NCBI GenBank assembly: GCA_025354845.1
Contig: JANXMD010000057.1
Span: 1 to 13,709 of the forward strand
Length of the DNA stretch: 13,709 nt
Source: Verrucomicrobiota bacterium
Lineage (GTDB): Bacteria; Verrucomicrobiota; Verrucomicrobiia; Limisphaerales; UBA9464
Reading direction: 5' to 3'
Shown one piece after another: positions 6,736-13,709 of this stretch. Made by a program: the position numbers and the translations under genes. Within the stretch, counting starts at the first letter, position 1, and each line of letters begins with the position of its first letter. A model generated the notes under the pieces. That model ran no database searches. It was given only the letters and a program-made list of their open reading frames with translations, and was not told the origin of the DNA.

Positions 6736-9700
6736 ATGAACGAGTCGGACAACGACCTGCTTCGCCGTTTTGCCAGGGAACGCTCGGAAGATGCCTTCTC
6801 GGAGCTCGTGGCTCGCCATCTTGGCCTCGTCTATACCGCGGCCCTCCGTCAAGTCGATGGCGATGCCTCGGCCGCCGAGGAGATCGCCCAGGCGATGTTC
6901 ACCGATCTTGCCCGTAAGGCGTCTCGTCTCACATCGCACTCCTCGCTCACCGGCTGGCTCTACACCGGAACGCGGCATCTAGCCGCCAACCGGCGTCGCG
7001 CCGATCAGCGCAGGCATCATCGCGAGCAGGAGGCCCACACCATGAATCAGCGGCTTCACGATTCCGGCCCGGAGCTTGATTGGAGCGAGTTGGGCCCCGT
7101 GATTGACGACGCCATGCACGATTTGGCCGAGGCCGATCGCGAGGCGCTGCTCCTTCGCTACTTCGAGCGGCGCCCATTGCAGGAAGTCGGCGCGCGCCTG
7201 GGGCTTGGAGAGAATGCCGCGCGCATGCGGGTCGATCGCGCCCTCGAGCGATTGCGGCAGGCGCTCGGCCGGCGTGGGGTCACTTCGATCGGGACGGCGC
7301 TCAGTCTCGCGCTCGCGGAACGCGCGGTCGCAGGCGCGCCAGCGGGGCTCGCCGCCAAGATTGCTCCGGCCGCCATGGCAGCAGCGGGTGCGGGAGTCGT
7401 CACCGGCGGTGGAATTCTTTTCACGCTTCTTTCTGTTATGACCCGAAACCAAATCAAAGTTCTCGTGGGCGGGGCGCTGCTTGCGCTGCTGGTGGTGCCC
7501 TTCACGTCGTCCCGGTTCGGATCTGGATCCCGCACCGGCGAAGCCCAACGGGCTGAGTCGCGCGCGGTGACCGTCTCCAGTTCCACCACCTCTTCGGTCG
7601 TGGCCGCGTTGTTGACGGATCCCGGCATCGCATCGACCGCCTCCAGTACCAACAATGCGATGCGACGACTGAAGCTAAAGCTGGTGGCCGCGGACAGCGG
7701 ACTGCCAATTCCCGGCGCCGAGGTCCAGCGCGGGTGGGTGACCGAAGCCACCTTCGTTTCGCTCCGGGACGGAACGGTTCCTGTAACGTTTCCGAGAAAC
7801 GCCAACGAATTGCGTCTGACCACGCGGGTGGAGGGATTCGCCGACACCTGCCTGAAGTGGAGTTTGGAGCGAGGCGAAACGGTGCCCGAGAGCTATACGC
7901 TGAAATTGGAGCGGGCCGTGGAACTTGGAGGTACGGCGGTGGATCCGGACGGGAAGCCGTTGTCGGGGGCCAAGGTCTCCTTTGGACATACGCCGGATCC
8001 GACGTTGGCAGGTCGGGTCGAGACGCACGAATTTGCCTATTTGGAGACGGCTTCCGATGAACAGGGCCGCTGGCGCCTTCACCGGATCGCGGAGGAAATG
8101 CTCCGAACCACCGGGGCTTCGGCCAAACATCCTGAGTTTACGCAGGCCCGGGTTGAGCTTGGGTCCGATCCCGGGGCGGAGAAGGCGATGCGCGCAGGAT
8201 CCTATGTGTTTCGGCTGGGAAGAGGGGTCACGGTCACCGGCGTCGTCGTCGATCCCGACGGAAGTTCTATTGCGGGGGCCACCGTGCTGGTCGGAATGGT
8301 TTCGGAGATCAACAGTCGCCAGGGGAAGACCGACGAGGCCGGTCAGTTTTCGGTTCGCGGCTGTCTCCCAGGCAAGCAGCTCCTGTCGGCCCAGGCGCAG
8401 GGTTTCTCCGCTACGACCGAGGAGGTCGAATTGAAGCCGGGGGCGGGGCCATTCCGGTTGGTTTTGGGTCGCGGAACGACATTGCGTCTCCGGGTCATCT
8501 CCCAAAACGGAAAGCCGGTTCAGAAGGCGACCCTTTGGTTGGAAACAACCGAAGGCCATTGGATGGGGCCGGCTGATCGCGAACCGGGCGGCAACAAGCG
8601 GGGCGCCGTCGCGGTTCAAACGGAGCTGGAATTGCACACCGATGCCGACGGTCGCGCGAATTGGTCGGAGGCTCCGGATTCTGATCTCTCGTTTTCAGTC
8701 GCGGCGCCCGGCCACATGTATCTTCATCACTACCGCGTCCATCCCGACGGACAGGAGCACACGGTCACTCTCGAACCCGCGCTGACCATTGTGGGCACCG
8801 TGGTGGATTCCAAGACGGGAGCCCTCGTACCGAAGGCCCGCATCATCACCGGATGGCCACAGACGGACTTCTTTACCGGGAAGACGAACGCCCAGTGGAG
8901 TCCGATCGACCGATTTTGGCTGCCGTTTGAGGGTGGGGAGTTCCGACACACCTTTGAAGAAGCGGTGCTCGGCGCCGAGAAGAACCCGGGGTACGTGTTC
9001 AAATTTGAGGCGGAAGGTTACGCCTCCTATATCTCGCGTTTCGTCGCCGCAGATGAGGGAGAGGTAAGACTCGATGTGAGCCTGCGCCCCGCTGCGTCCA
9101 CCACCATCACCGTGGTGACGGCGGATGGCCGTCCCGCCGCTGGCGCGGCCATCGCGCTTGTCCCGGTTGATGGCCACGCGCGGCTCAAGGATCGCGGATT
9201 CGACCCCCTGAACAGTCGCGGGAGCCTCATTCTCACCACCGATTCGCGTGGGCAGTTCAAGCTTCCTGCCGACGATTCACTCGGTCGCATCCTGGCGACG
9301 CATCCGGGGGGATTTGGGGAAGTGGCGCCCGGAGAGCTCAACGCGGGCCGTTCGACCTGGCAGTTGCTGCCCTGGGGGCGCATCGAGGGAAAATGGCTCG
9401 TCTCGGGAAAGCCGGCAGTCGGGAACGAGGTCTTGCTCGAAAACCCTGACGGGCCGATGGGCATGCTGGAGTTCGACTTCTCCGACTCCAAGAAGCGGAC
9501 GGATTCCGAGGGGCGCTTTGCTTACGAGCGTGTCCCGCCGGGAACGGTTCGCCTCGTCCGGTTGATCCAAAGCCCAGGGGGGAATGGCTGGGGATACGGA
9601 CGCAAGACGGAGGTTGTGGTGCGCCCCGGGGAGATATCCACCGTGACGTTGGGGGTGGGTGGCTACGTCGTCACGGCAAGCTTGGTCCTGCCAGCGGGTG

Positions 9701-10065
9701 TCGATTCCTCCCAGCGTGTGAACTACTACGGGGTGATTCAGACTCCGACGCCCGAGATCCCTACCGAGATCAAAGGCAATCCGGAGGCGATTCAGCGCTG
9801 GTTGCAGGCCTCAGGGCGCTTTCAGTTAATGCAGAAGGCAAAAGTTTTTCCGATGACCCCCGAGGCGGACGGATTGATTCGGGGTGAGGAAGTGGAGCCG
9901 GGGACGTTTGTCTTTCGCTGCGGTGCGTTTGTGGCGGATGCCACCGGCAAGCCCTTGATGCGGTGGGTCGCTCCGACGCAGCCCATCACCATTCCTGACA
10001 ACCCGTCCTCGGGAACCATCGACCTTGGGGTCATCACCCTTCAGCCAGAGCCGGCACCGCGTTGA
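6736..10065 (+). CDS. ECF-type sigma-70 factor fused to membrane segment and carboxypeptidase-regulatory-like repeats
   Basis: A 1109-aa fusion. Residues about 7-100 form sigma region 2 (DLLRRFARERSEDAFSELV, then the EEIAQAMFTDLARK core and TGWLYTGTRHLA). Residues about 120-182 form sigma region 4 with its helix-turn-helix (REALLLRYFERRPLQEVGARLGLGENAARMRVDRALERLRQ, quoted in part). An Ala/Gly-rich hydrophobic stretch (about 213-235) and a second one (about 241-257, LVGGALLALLVVPF) follow, split by TRNQIK. The remaining 850 residues contain seven, perhaps eight, CarboxypepD_reg-like beta-sandwich modules starting near 314, 396, 498, 587, 683, 790, 882 and possibly 974, with cores such as VDPDGKPLSGAKV and VDPDGSSIAGATV. 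The positive loop before the second segment favours an exported C-terminus. Such fusions are known in this phylum, and the C-terminus probably replaces an anti-sigma factor. No anti-sigma gene is adjacent. The ATG at 6736 gives a normal sigma N-terminus; the frame extends upstream to 6526 only through repeat-like sequence. Confidence 0.92.
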   Translation: MNESDNDLLRRFARERSEDAFSELVARHLGLVYTAALRQVDGDASAAEEIAQAMFTDLARKASRLTSHSSLTGWLYTGTRHLAANRRRADQRRHHREQEAHTMNQRLHDSGPELDWSELGPVIDDAMHDLAEADREALLLRYFERRPLQEVGARLGLGENAARMRVDRALERLRQALGRRGVTSIGTALSLALAERAVAGAPAGLAAKIAPAAMAAAGAGVVTGGGILFTLLSVMTRNQIKVLVGGALLALLVVPFTSSRFGSGSRTGEAQRAESRAVTVSSSTTSSVVAALLTDPGIASTASSTNNAMRRLKLKLVAADSGLPIPGAEVQRGWVTEATFVSLRDGTVPVTFPRNANELRLTTRVEGFADTCLKWSLERGETVPESYTLKLERAVELGGTAVDPDGKPLSGAKVSFGHTPDPTLAGRVETHEFAYLETASDEQGRWRLHRIAEEMLRTTGASAKHPEFTQARVELGSDPGAEKAMRAGSYVFRLGRGVTVTGVVVDPDGSSIAGATVLVGMVSEINSRQGKTDEAGQFSVRGCLPGKQLLSAQAQGFSATTEEVELKPGAGPFRLVLGRGTTLRLRVISQNGKPVQKATLWLETTEGHWMGPADREPGGNKRGAVAVQTELELHTDADGRANWSEAPDSDLSFSVAAPGHMYLHHYRVHPDGQEHTVTLEPALTIVGTVVDSKTGALVPKARIITGWPQTDFFTGKTNAQWSPIDRFWLPFEGGEFRHTFEEAVLGAEKNPGYVFKFEAEGYASYISRFVAADEGEVRLDVSLRPAASTTITVVTADGRPAAGAAIALVPVDGHARLKDRGFDPLNSRGSLILTTDSRGQFKLPADDSLGRILATHPGGFGEVAPGELNAGRSTWQLLPWGRIEGKWLVSGKPAVGNEVLLENPDGPMGMLEFDFSDSKKRTDSEGRFAYERVPPGTVRLVRLIQSPGGNGWGYGRKTEVVVRPGEISTVTLGVGGYVVTASLVLPAGVDSSQRVNYYGVIQTPTPEIPTEIKGNPEAIQRWLQASGRFQLMQKAKVFPMTPEADGLIRGEEVEPGTFVFRCGAFVADATGKPLMRWVAPTQPITIPDNPSSGTIDLGVITLQPEPAPR

Positions 10066-10088
10066 TCCTCCGCACTCCATCGGGAGCG

Positions 10089-10252
10089 TTTGGAGTCCGG
10101 CGGCGGGCCGCCGGTTTGGAGGTGTCGGTATGGCGACGGGGGCAGTGGTCAAACCGAGGGTGGCGAAGGCAACGGAAAAGGAAGAGGCGGGTTGGGTGGC
10201 GAGGTGAGGGATCCAAACCGGTGAGTCGCTTCGCTCCCCACCGGACTCCACA
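10089..10252 (+). repeat. 164-bp structured intergenic element, copy 1
   Basis: Begins TTTGGAGTCCGG and ends CCGGACTCCACA, so its outer ends pair over 10 bp. Inside, CCGGTTTGGA (10111-10120) pairs with TCCAAACCGG (10212-10221). A GC palindrome-like CGGCGGGCCGCCG lies between the left arms. It is about 93% identical to 12884-13047 by hand alignment (12 differences in 164) with no gaps. It carries no transposase and resembles a MITE-like or REP/BIME-like element. It starts 24 bp after the sigma-fusion stop codon. Weaker similarity to copy 2 extends about 20 bp to the left. Confidence 0.85.
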
Positions 10253-10260
10253 GGAATCGA

Positions 10261-10375
10261 CCGTAGCCGCTGACGGAAGGAAGCGGATTCCACCGGCTGT
10301 GAAATGGCCCCCGCCCGTCGATTCCGGTGCAAGTCGAGCGGGGGCCTGTTCGCCTCGTTCCCTCGGCGGCTACGA
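10261..10375. repeat. Inverted 18-bp motif pair enclosing a hairpin
   Basis: The left arm at 10261-10278 (CCGTAGCCGCTGACGGAA) and the right arm at 10358-10375 (TTCCCTCGGCGGCTACGA) are inverted copies matching at 15 of 18 positions. The right arm recurs exactly at 13093-13110, so the motif is a dispersed repeat. The arms could bring the 79-nt interval into one large stem-loop upstream of the redoxin gene. Confidence 0.6.
10306..10346 (+). repeat. GC-rich hairpin upstream of the redoxin gene
   Basis: GGCCCCCGC (10306-10314) pairs perfectly with GCGGGGGCC (10338-10346). TCGA at 10318-10321 and 10334-10337 can extend the stem inward, leaving a 12-nt loop. The sequence after it (TGTTCGCC) has no T-run, so it is not a standard intrinsic terminator. 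It sits 85 bp before the start codon, and could be a repeat remnant, an attenuator or an mRNA-stabilising structure. Confidence 0.6.
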
Positions 10376-10431
10376 TTGGAACGCCTTTTCGGTCGCCATC
10401 GGTAGGACTGGAACGCACGGTTGCCGCGTTT

Positions 10432-12648
10432 ATGTTCCACCCTCGAGTCTTTTGCTGGTTTACCGCTCTGCTTCTTGGTGTTGGCACCGTTAGTCGGGCC
10501 GATGAAGACGCCGGGCACTCACGTCACGGAACGGCCTTCGATTCCGGCCTGCGCCAGAAGCCGTGGAAGATGGAGGGCATCGGCCATACCCACTTCCCAA
10601 TCACCAGCAAGGTTCCCGAGGTGCAGGAATGGTTCGATCAAGGCAACACGCTGCTGCACTCCTTCTGGTTCGAGGAGGCGGAGAGGTCCTTCCGCTGGTG
10701 CCTGAAGCTCGATCCCGACAATGCCATGGCCTACTGGGGACTGGCCCGCTGCGGCTTGAATTGGTTCACGCGGGGCCCGCTCGACAAACCGGAGATCAAG
10801 CGATACCTGGACTTCCTCAACGACGCCGTTCGGCTCAAGGGCACCGTGAGTGAACGCGAGCGGCTCTACATCGAAGCCTGGGCCGCCTCCTTCACTGGCG
10901 ATTCCTATACGCTGGGTGGCAAGGAACGAGCCGAAATTCTCTGCCGCCGTTTGCAGGCGCTGTCGCTCAAGTTTCCCGACGACATTGAAGCCAAGGCTCT
11001 GTTCGCGCTCTTTTCCATCCATCCCGGACACGCGTTGAGCACCGAGCTGATGATCCAGCAGGTCCTTGCGAAGGAACCGGATCATCCCGGCGCGCATCAC
11101 TATCGCATCCACAATTGGGACGGCGCGGCTCCCGAGCAGGGACTGCCGAGCTGCATCCGGTACGGCCAGGTGGCGCCCAAGGTGGGTCATGCCGATCACA
11201 TGCCGGGTCACAATTATACCAAGATGGGCCTGTGGCATGAGGCCGCCTGGTCGATGGACACCGCGACGCGCATCGAACTGCGGTACATGAACGAGCAGCT
11301 CGCCCTGCCCTTCGAGACGTGGAACTTCGCCCACAATCGAAACTACCTCTGCTACATCCAGGAACAACTCGGCATGGTGGATGTGGCGCTCCGTGGCGCA
11401 CGGGATCTCCTCGCCGCGCCGCGTGATCCCGACTCGAACAAGGACAACCAGTACGGGGCGTTCGATCAGGGAATGGTGGCGCTGGTGCGTGGATTGCTGA
11501 AGTTCGAGCGCTGGGACGACATTCTGACGAAGTCGAACTCCGTGGCCATTCCCTGGCGGGATCTTCCCAACGACAAGATTCTTCGCGCTTTTGCGGAAAC
11601 TCTCGCCTACGTCGGAAAGAAGGATCTGCATCGCGCGCGCACCCAGCTGCAGGAGCTCAAGGTCCTGCTGGGAAACAAGAAGGACGCTGAGGCTGCGAGT
11701 GTGGAGAAGATTGCGGAAGGACTGCTTCTCGCCGCCGAGGGCAATCTGCTGGATTCCACCCGGATGCTGCTGGACGCCGCGGAGTCGGAGCGAAAGGAAC
11801 GGGAAGCCGGGCATTACGACAACGATCCGCCCTCAAGCCCCTGGCCGGTGGCCCGTTTACTCGGTGACGTGTATCTGGAGCGGGGCGAAGCCCGGCTGGC
11901 GATCGAGGCGTATGAACGCGCCTTGAAGCAGGAACCCTACGACGCCTTCACCCTCTCAGGATTGACCCGCGCCTATTCAGTTTCAGGCGCACCGGACAAG
12001 GCGGAGAACGCGTACGGGCGGCTTCTCTACGTGTGGTCGGGGGCGAATCGCGAGCTGAAGTGGACGACCTCGGCGTCCGCCCTCGGACTCAAGGCCAAGG
12101 CGATCGCGCCCACGCTCACGGTGGAGCGGCCCTACCGGCCCGAACTGCTCGCGAATTTGGGAACCCTCAACTGGGAACCGTATGCGGCGCCGAAACTCAA
12201 CTGCCTCGATGTGGACGGAAAGCCGGTGACGCTCGATCAATTCCGCGGAACGAATGTGCTGCTTGTGTTTTACCTGAACGACGAATGCGTGCACTGCGTG
12301 GAGCAGCTCAAGTCGATCAATGCCCATGGTGACGACTGGAGTGGCGAGAACACCGTCGTGCTCGGCGTCAGCAGCGTCACGCCCGAGAAGAACAAGGCCT
12401 CTCCCAAGCTCGGCAAGCTCGCGATCCGATTGCTGTCAGACTCGAACCACGAGAACGCCCGACGCTTCACCTCCTACGACGACTTTGAGGATCTGGAACT
12501 GCACTCCACGGTGTTGATCGACACTCAGGGTCGGGTCCACTGGAAGCGCACCGGTGGCAAGCCGTTTGCGGATGTGGACTTCCTGCTGAAGTCCGTAAAG
12601 CAGATGAATCAGAAGACCGCGGTTCAAACCGCGGATGGACGCAAGTAA
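10432..12648 (+). CDS. Exported TPR protein with C-terminal thioredoxin-like (redoxin) domain
   Basis: A 738-aa protein. A signal peptide covers about residues 1-23 (hydrophobic CWFTALLLGVGTV, likely cleavage after SRA). TPR-like helices follow at about 63-110 (EEAERSFRWCLKLDPDNAMA). A histidine-rich block at about 219-275 (HPGAHHYRIH and HADHMPGHNY) is typical of a TPR family often found as stand-alone exported proteins. A further TPR lies at about 476-540 (GEARLAIEAYERALKQEP). Residues about 580-735 are an AhpC/TSA-type thioredoxin fold with CVHC (Cys619, Cys622) after the VLLVFYLNDE strand and a late strand STVLIDTQGRVHW. It probably acts as a periplasmic thiol oxidoreductase or peroxiredoxin-like protein tethered to TPR partners; the substrate is unknown. 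The ATG at 10432 is chosen because it places the signal peptide at the N-terminus. The last codons (TADGRK, stop 12646-12648) overlap a dispersed repeat, so the native C-terminus may have been replaced. Confidence 0.9.
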   Translation: MFHPRVFCWFTALLLGVGTVSRADEDAGHSRHGTAFDSGLRQKPWKMEGIGHTHFPITSKVPEVQEWFDQGNTLLHSFWFEEAERSFRWCLKLDPDNAMAYWGLARCGLNWFTRGPLDKPEIKRYLDFLNDAVRLKGTVSERERLYIEAWAASFTGDSYTLGGKERAEILCRRLQALSLKFPDDIEAKALFALFSIHPGHALSTELMIQQVLAKEPDHPGAHHYRIHNWDGAAPEQGLPSCIRYGQVAPKVGHADHMPGHNYTKMGLWHEAAWSMDTATRIELRYMNEQLALPFETWNFAHNRNYLCYIQEQLGMVDVALRGARDLLAAPRDPDSNKDNQYGAFDQGMVALVRGLLKFERWDDILTKSNSVAIPWRDLPNDKILRAFAETLAYVGKKDLHRARTQLQELKVLLGNKKDAEAASVEKIAEGLLLAAEGNLLDSTRMLLDAAESERKEREAGHYDNDPPSSPWPVARLLGDVYLERGEARLAIEAYERALKQEPYDAFTLSGLTRAYSVSGAPDKAENAYGRLLYVWSGANRELKWTTSASALGLKAKAIAPTLTVERPYRPELLANLGTLNWEPYAAPKLNCLDVDGKPVTLDQFRGTNVLLVFYLNDECVHCVEQLKSINAHGDDWSGENTVVLGVSSVTPEKNKASPKLGKLAIRLLSDSNHENARRFTSYDDFEDLELHSTVLIDTQGRVHWKRTGGKPFADVDFLLKSVKQMNQKTAVQTADGRK
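12617..12634. repeat. Short perfect hairpin at the 3' end of the redoxin gene
   Basis: CCGCGGTT (12617-12624) and AACCGCGG (12627-12634) are perfect inverted copies with two bases between. The structure lies inside the last codons of the redoxin gene and overlaps the start of the dispersed repeat. No T-run follows, so it is not a classical terminator. Confidence 0.5.
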
Positions 12649-12658
12649 ACGTGGATGA
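12627..12658. repeat. Degenerate dispersed repeat, copy 2, overlapping the redoxin stop codon
   Basis: Matches 24 of 32 positions with 6508-6539, same orientation. The stop codon TAA at 12646-12648 lies within it, so the final six or so residues of the redoxin protein come from repeat sequence. Confidence 0.55.
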
Positions 12659-12730
12659 AGAGTGAGAAGCGAAGACCTCGCATCGAACTCCTTCTCAACG
12701 CACGAATGGCCATCGTGGGTGGCAGCCCGC

Positions 12731-12794
12731 TCGGAGTTCCGCCTTCAGGCGGCGCGGGGTGGCGAACGCGGACCGTCTGAAGACGGGACTCCGA
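12731..12794. repeat. Long imperfect hairpin (REP-like)
   Basis: The left arm at 12731-12752 (starts TCGGAGTTCC) and the right arm at 12773-12794 (ends GGACTCCGA) pair over 22 bp with three mismatches, two of which become G-U wobbles in plus-strand RNA. The 20-nt loop contains CGCG at 12753-12756 and 12767-12770, which can pair further. No T-run follows. The pattern suits a REP-type intergenic repeat or a 3'-end stabiliser for the redoxin mRNA. Confidence 0.65.
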
Positions 12795-12883
12795 ACGGGC
12801 GGGGTCGGGCGTCGGCGAAACTCCGAGTGTGGTTCGAGGTCGCGTTATCGAAAGCGGCGTGGCGCTGCGCTCCACAAGGGGCG

Positions 12884-13047
12884 TTTGGAGTCCGGCGGCG
12901 GGCCGCCGGTTTGGAGGGGACGGTATGGCGACGGGGGTAGCGGTCGACCCGAAGGTGGCCAAGGCAACGGAAAAGGAAGAGGCGCGCTGGGTGGCGAGGT
13001 GAGGGGTCCAAACCGGTGAGTCGCTTCGCTCCCCACCGGACTCCAAA
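12884..13047 (+). repeat. 164-bp structured intergenic element, copy 2
   Basis: Same orientation and length as 10089-10252, about 93% identical. This copy has perfect 12-bp outer ends: TTTGGAGTCCGG (12884-12895) and CCGGACTCCAAA (13036-13047). The inner pair CCGGTTTGGA/TCCAAACCGG is intact. A 24-nt central purine-rich block (12961-12984) is identical in both copies. No target-site duplication could be defined by eye. Confidence 0.87.
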
Positions 13048-13124
13048 AGGGGGCGAAGGTGTCGCTCCGAGGCCTGGGGCCCATCCGCCTTCTTCCCTCG
13101 GCGGCTACGACTCGAATTCTTCCC

Positions 13125-13709
13125 TCATTGCCCACTCAGGGGCCGACCGGCTTCGTCAATCCAGGTGGGTGTCAGCAACAGGATGAACTTTCGCGGCGAG
13201 GGCTTGCCGTCACTGGTTTCGTAGGTATGACCAGCGATCACGGCAGTTTGCCCATCTTGGATTTCGAAGTCGGCATTAAGATGAAGCGAAACGCTCTCGT
13301 TCTTCGCCGCCGGAAGAGTCTCCGTCCAGTCGGTCTTCAAACGAAAGCGCCCCTTTCCAGGAAGTGACGACGCCACGAATTCGCCCCGAATGGACCCGGC
13401 ACCGGACACGGAGGTCCGCCGATTGAAGTGCGTGAGGACTCTCGTCTGAATCGCTTGAGCCCAACGTTGCTGGATCTTATTGGCTAATGGCGCCGCATCC
13501 TTGGCATTTAGGGTGTACTGACAGGTCCACGTGGATCCTGGTATGGTGTTGGTCAGTCCCCGGCTCGTATCCACCCGCTGGATGAAGGACGTCAGAACGC
13601 CTTCGCGGCTCGCAGCACTCTGGGCGGCTCGCACCCACTCAAGGGTCTCTGCGTCGGCGTCGAGTAGGGTGGCGGAGAGCACTATTTGGGGGTTACGGGC
13701 AACAGACAG
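13125..13709 (-). CDS. Secretin-like C-terminal fragment (5' end beyond window)
   Basis: The minus-strand frame is open to the right edge (about 194 residues visible, starting LSVARNPQIVLSATLLDAD) and stops at 13125. Internal start codons such as GTG at 13682 are probably not the real start, because similar-looking sequence continues upstream of it. The C-terminus has the pattern of secretin-type and related Verrucomicrobial proteins: DGQTAVIAGHTY, then KFILLLTPTWIDEAGRPL, recalling the usual G-Q-T-V-x-x-G-G and L-x-I-x-L-T-P-x-I motifs. The canonical double glycine and the following conserved loop are not clear, so a full type II/III or type IV pilus secretin is unproven. It may instead be a related exported protein of unknown function. 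It converges on the redoxin gene across 476 bp of repeats. Confidence 0.65.
   Translation of the reverse strand: MSVARNPQIVLSATLLDADAETLEWVRAAQSAASREGVLTSFIQRVDTSRGLTNTIPGSTWTCQYTLNAKDAAPLANKIQQRWAQAIQTRVLTHFNRRTSVSGAGSIRGEFVASSLPGKGRFRLKTDWTETLPAAKNESVSLHLNADFEIQDGQTAVIAGHTYETSDGKPSPRKFILLLTPTWIDEAGRPLSGQ

Larger units (their letters stand above)
10066..10431. other. Repeat-filled intergenic region between sigma fusion and redoxin gene
   Basis: This 366-bp non-coding gap begins one base after the sigma-fusion stop. It holds the 164-bp nested-inverted-repeat element (10089-10252), then an 18-bp motif at 10261-10278 with an inverted partner at 10358-10375 enclosing a strong hairpin (10306-10346). 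The arms GGAATCGAC (10253-10261) and GTCGATTCC (10317-10325) allow a competing fold. No open frame looks like a protein, no classical promoter is visible, and there is no Shine-Dalgarno sequence before the ATG at 10432. Confidence 0.6.
12649..13124. other. Repeat-filled intergenic region between convergent genes
   Basis: A 476-bp gap with no credible gene. In order it holds the tail of the degenerate repeat, a long hairpin (12731-12794), the 164-bp nested-inverted-repeat element (12884-13047) and the exact 18-bp core TTCCCTCGGCGGCTACGA (13093-13110). No intrinsic terminator with a T-run is visible, although both flanking genes end here, so the structured repeats may serve as transcript ends. 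Confidence 0.6.

Noticed and set aside
7675..8637. Open frame of 320 codons on the minus strand inside the sigma fusion
   Set aside because: Covers the regularly repeated beta-sandwich modules of the plus-strand protein and is compositionally a shadow.
10519..11814. Open frame of 431 codons on the minus strand across the redoxin gene
   Set aside because: It mirrors the codon bias of the plus-strand TPR-redoxin gene, which has a signal peptide, TPR motifs and a CxxC site. The antisense product resembles no known protein.
10089..13110. CRISPR-like arrangement of repeats
   Set aside because: Only two copies nearly 2.8 kb apart with genes between, and no regular short spacers or cas genes.
12624..13135. 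Several open frames of 60-140 codons in the gap after the redoxin gene
   Set aside because: They run through the structured repeats, and similar peptide phrases appear in both repeat copies, so they reflect repeat sequence and not genes.

Overview
The window is about 13.7 kb of GC-rich bacterial chromosome. Gene content points to Verrucomicrobiota, most likely a Pedosphaera/Limisphaerales-type relative. The lineage call is inference and rests on four things: a tagaturonate epimerase of the UxaE type, an exported PQQ-like propeller with EF-hand loops, an ECF sigma factor fused through a membrane segment to a long array of carboxypeptidase-regulatory-like modules, and intergenic spaces packed with short structured repeats. 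I see no tRNA, rRNA, CRISPR array, transposase or phage gene.

Layout. Positions 1-73 (+) may hold the last codons of a hydrophobic protein. Positions 256-1506 (+) encode a tagaturonate epimerase (UxaE) that converges on three minus-strand genes. These three lie in the order of a possible operon, read right to left: a PDZ/NTF2-like cytosolic protein of no known function (6366-4735), an all-helical protein of no known function (4716-3151, only 18 bp downstream) and, after a 101-bp gap, an exported propeller/EF-hand protein (3049-1535). Divergent from these and reading right are the 1109-aa sigma-factor fusion (6736-10065) and an exported TPR-redoxin protein (10432-12648). A minus-strand gene cut by the right edge (13709-13125) has a secretin-like C-terminus.

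The gaps at 6367-6735, 10066-10431 and 12649-13124 carry repeat families rather than genes. The clearest is a 164-bp element present twice (10089-10252 and 12884-13047, same orientation, about 93% identical by hand count) with nested inverted ends. Each copy lies downstream of a plus-strand gene. Other families are an 18-bp core shared by both gaps, strong hairpins at 10306-10346 and 12731-12794, and a degenerate 32-bp repeat at 6508 and 12627, the second copy of which supplies the last codons of the redoxin gene.

How the genes work together is mostly unknown. UxaE belongs to hexuronate catabolism but has no pathway partner here. The sigma fusion probably senses something at the cell surface through its own C-terminus and needs no separate anti-sigma gene. 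The best candidates for something undescribed are the tightly linked PDZ/NTF2-like plus helical gene pair and the nested-inverted-repeat element.
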